NCBI RefSeq assembly: GCF_000196115.1
Contig: NC_005027.1
Coordinates: forward strand, 5,886,001 to 5,950,000
DNA length: 64,000 nt
From: Rhodopirellula baltica SH 1
GTDB lineage: Bacteria; Planctomycetota; Planctomycetia; Pirellulales; Pirellulaceae
Direction: 5' to 3'
Shown piece by piece: positions 61,956 to 64,000 of this stretch. The position numbers and the translations under genes are program-made. Position 1 is the first letter of the stretch. Every line of letters begins with the position of its first letter. Under the pieces are notes generated by a model. It saw only the letters and a program-made list of their open reading frames with translations, did no database searches and had not been told where the DNA came from.

Positions 61956-62414
61956 TCATTCATTCGGCGTTAGGAACCGCAAGTGATGGGCGGCATGCCA
62001 AGTGTGAATCTCTTCGATCTCGCTTCGGCTCATCCTTCCAAATGCCGGGTGCGGTGCGTATTCGCCCGAGTGGGCTCGGAATCGATCGACGCTGCGAGCG
62101 AAAGTGTCGACCTCTTCCGCATCATCAATGTCCTCAGGCGGGACAAACATCGATGACGTTCGAATTCCGCGAGGTGAGTCGGGACGCCGAAGCTTGGGAA
62201 GCAGGAATCGTCTCATCGCCGGACGCAAAAACGCGAACAATGACATCCAGGCGGGGTAGCCATCGACGCTCGGGTTTTGGACCAGCGTGAGATGTCGGCA
62301 GATCTGTCCGAGCGACCAGTTGCCCTGGGGATGGTAACCAGTGCGTAGAAGCGATTGAGCTTCAAGAACCGCATCGTCTAAATTCTCGAACTGCAATGAT
62401 CTGAGGTCTGACAT
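61956..62414 (-). CDS. DUF1569 domain protein
   Basis: The 152-residue protein matches the DUF1569 family, related to DinB-like four-helix proteins. It has GNWSLGQICRHLTLVQNPSV with the characteristic His in a helix, and IHTWHAAHHLRFLTPN at the end with two more His that may form a metal site. Members are mostly uncharacterised, often found in planctomycetes. Possibly a metal-dependent enzyme. Confidence 0.8.
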   Translation of the reverse strand: MSDLRSLQFENLDDAVLEAQSLLRTGYHPQGNWSLGQICRHLTLVQNPSVDGYPAWMSLFAFLRPAMRRFLLPKLRRPDSPRGIRTSSMFVPPEDIDDAEEVDTFARSVDRFRAHSGEYAPHPAFGRMSRSEIEEIHTWHAAHHLRFLTPNE

Positions 62415-62850
62415 AATCCAATCGTCCTTTTACGAATCTTTGATCGTTCCTCGGTTCATAAGAAGAACGCGCGTTTGGGTTCTATCGTATCCAGACGGGG
62501 CGTCTCATCACTCCTCGTTATGGCGGCTAATTGTCACGCTCTGTATCAGTCGGACTCGCAGTTGCCTGATCCAAAGCCGTTTCTGCTGAAACTCGCCGCG
62601 GTCGCGGCGGACTGAGATTGGAATTGATCATCGTGGCTGGACGCGTCACGAATCTGAGGTGGTGTTTGTCGATGAGTGGGTGATTGGTTCTCTTGAAGAA
62701 ACGTTGCCCCTCCACAACAGTGCACCCCAGGGGCCCGATCGTAGCTATGCCAAATTCTAATACTTGGTACAAACCGCGACGTGCTTCCCACGTGGGTATT
62801 TCGATTGGAGTACCACGCGGCGTTTCGCTCTTCTCTGACTGCATGAATCT
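62415..62850. other. gap before the RND adaptor gene
   Basis: About 430 bases between divergent genes with no supported gene. One frame of about 100 codons on the minus strand lacks a start signal and familiar motifs. Promoters for both flanking genes probably lie here. Confidence 0.5.
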
Positions 62851-64000
62851 ATGAATGATCGTCTATCGTCTCAATTGAGGCTGATCCCTCGCTTTGCAAT
62901 TCTTGTCGGGCTCGTCATCGCGACCGGTTGTGCTCCCGAGGAAGAAGTCGAATTTGAGAAGGCACCTCGACCCGTCGAAGTGATGACGCTGACCCAGTCT
63001 GTGCCTGTTTCGTCGTACACCGCGTCGGGCAGCGTGCAGTCATGGAAGACGGAGGACATTGGGTTCGAAGTCGGTGGGAAGGTATCGTGGGTTTTGGAAC
63101 CAGGCGAAAACATTGATGGGCGAGTCATCGATGTGGACGGGAAGATGGTCCAACATGGAACTCCGCTCGCCCAAATCGAACCGGAACGCTACGAAATTGC
63201 CGTCGAGTCCGCCGTCGCCGATCTGGAAGTCGCGAAGCTGAACAAGGAAAGCATCGAGATCCGATTGAAGGAGTCTTTGCCAGCGGAAATGGAGTCCGCG
63301 CGTGCGAATTTGTCTCTTGCCGAAATGGAGTTTTCACGCATTGAAAACTTGAAGCAACAAAACGCGGCTTCCAAAAGCGAATACGACCAAGCTCGAAATT
63401 TGGTGCAAACGAGATTGGCTTCGTTGAGCGGTTTGCTTGCCACTGAGAAACAAACGCGAGCAGAGTTGAAGTCGGCGGAGTCGCAAATTCGACGCGCTGA
63501 ACAAACCCTGCGTGATGCGGAGCGTGATTTGGAACACACGACGTTGTACGGTTCCTATCAAGGTCAGATCTCAGGTGTGAATGTTGTTCCGGGCAGTGTC
63601 GTCAACGCGGGTGATCCGGTGTTGACGTTGCAGATGACCAACCCGATCAAGGTGGAAGTGGAATTGTCGGCGAAGCAATCTCGGTCGATGCGACGCCGCC
63701 ATCAGTTACCAACTACCTATGCGTTGCCTGATGGCACCCAGCGGAACACCAACGCTTTTGTCTACAACGTCGATGCGAGTGCGGATCCCGACACTCGGAC
63801 GTTCACAATGACGTTGTTGTTGTTGAATGAACGTCTGCGGGATCCACTGCCAGGAGACCTGCCCGAGGACAAAGTGGCTCGTTCCGAAGACCTGTGGCCA
63901 CTACGACTGAACCGAATGATGGGCACGTCGGACAAAGTTGTGTTGGTGGAGGAAGAGTCGATTCACCATGATGACCAAGGTGCTTACATCTACCTCGTGA
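62851..64000 (+). CDS. RND efflux periplasmic adaptor lipoprotein (3' end outside window)
   Basis: The visible 383 codons start MNDRLSSQLRLIPRFAILVG, with a lipobox VIATGC (Cys about residue 27). They then show the HlyD/membrane-fusion pattern: a barrel-sandwich half, a long coiled-coil hairpin with ANLSLAEMEFSRIENLKQQN and SQIRRAEQTLRDAERDLEH, the returning half TTLYGSYQGQISGVNVVPGS, and a following beta-barrel domain. Such adaptors link inner-membrane RND pumps to outer-membrane channels. The gene is open at the window edge, so pump genes may follow just outside. Confidence 0.9.
   Translation, partial: MNDRLSSQLRLIPRFAILVGLVIATGCAPEEEVEFEKAPRPVEVMTLTQSVPVSSYTASGSVQSWKTEDIGFEVGGKVSWVLEPGENIDGRVIDVDGKMVQHGTPLAQIEPERYEIAVESAVADLEVAKLNKESIEIRLKESLPAEMESARANLSLAEMEFSRIENLKQQNAASKSEYDQARNLVQTRLASLSGLLATEKQTRAELKSAESQIRRAEQTLRDAERDLEHTTLYGSYQGQISGVNVVPGSVVNAGDPVLTLQMTNPIKVEVELSAKQSRSMRRRHQLPTTYALPDGTQRNTNAFVYNVDASADPDTRTFTMTLLLLNERLRDPLPGDLPEDKVARSEDLWPLRLNRMMGTSDKVVLVEEESIHHDDQGAYIYLV

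Noticed and set aside
62527-62844. 105-codon minus-strand frame in the intergenic gap
   Set aside because: No ribosome binding site or known family, and composition unlike the neighbouring genes.

Overview
The window looks like chromosomal DNA from a planctomycete of the Rhodopirellula/Pirellulaceae type. This is an inference from moderate GC content, many short overlapping gene pairs, GTG and TTG starts, and gene families typical of that group. Those families include an ammonium transporter fused to a histidine kinase, a giant CheB/CheR/PAS hybrid kinase, SxtI/J/K-like carbamoyltransferase genes, an Omp85 system, and secreted low-complexity proteins. No rRNA, tRNA, CRISPR array, phage or complete insertion sequence was recognised.

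Layout. 1-10.4 kb: a PQQ-type beta-propeller protein cut by the window edge, two GNAT-like acyltransferases, a three-gene coupled operon (membrane-anchored unknown, polytopic membrane protein, alpha/beta hydrolase), gatB, and an NAD-epimerase / enolase-superfamily / hydrolase operon. 10.4-15.2 kb: an accessory island with an RHS 3'-terminal cassette, a coupled secreted two-motif aspartic protease, a secreted unknown, and a modular repeat. The repeat has one partial copy plus a 0.62-0.63 kb tandem duplication ending next to uvrA. 15.2-23.3 kb: housekeeping genes (uvrA, a CPBP protease, pgsA, rimO, lysS). 23.3-30.4 kb: a NodU-type carbamoyltransferase with SxtJ- and DUF5989/SxtK-like partners, the Amt-histidine kinase fusion, and threonine synthase.

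30.5-42 kb: a secreted Gly/Tyr protein, a periplasmic sugar-binding-type lipoprotein whose two lobes are encoded in swapped order, a YjfB-like small protein, two tandem phosphoesterases, tsaB, an Omp85 system split into a POTRA gene and a barrel gene, and two adjacent genes matching the two halves of plant Tm-1. 42-47.3 kb: a 1739-residue CheB-CheR-PAS5-HK-REC protein that lacks the CheB catalytic serine. 47.9-57 kb: many small envelope or stress proteins (CsbD, DUF1328, Rho_N, Pmp3, coiled-coil lipoproteins), a cupin gene broken by an in-frame stop inside a perfect palindrome, a TPR-barrel protein and a QV-repeat secreted protein. 57-64 kb: redox enzymes (MDR, ALDH, SDR), a guanidinium-exporter-type SMR protein, a DUF1569 protein and the start of an RND efflux adaptor.

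The most unusual items are the lobe-swapped binding protein (31.3-32.4 kb), the RHS/protease/repeat island (10.8-15.2 kb), the split Omp85 pair, the Tm-1 pair, the SxtI/J/K-like cluster and the serine-less CheB domain. All functions are assigned by reading translated sequence and recognising motifs; no database search was run.
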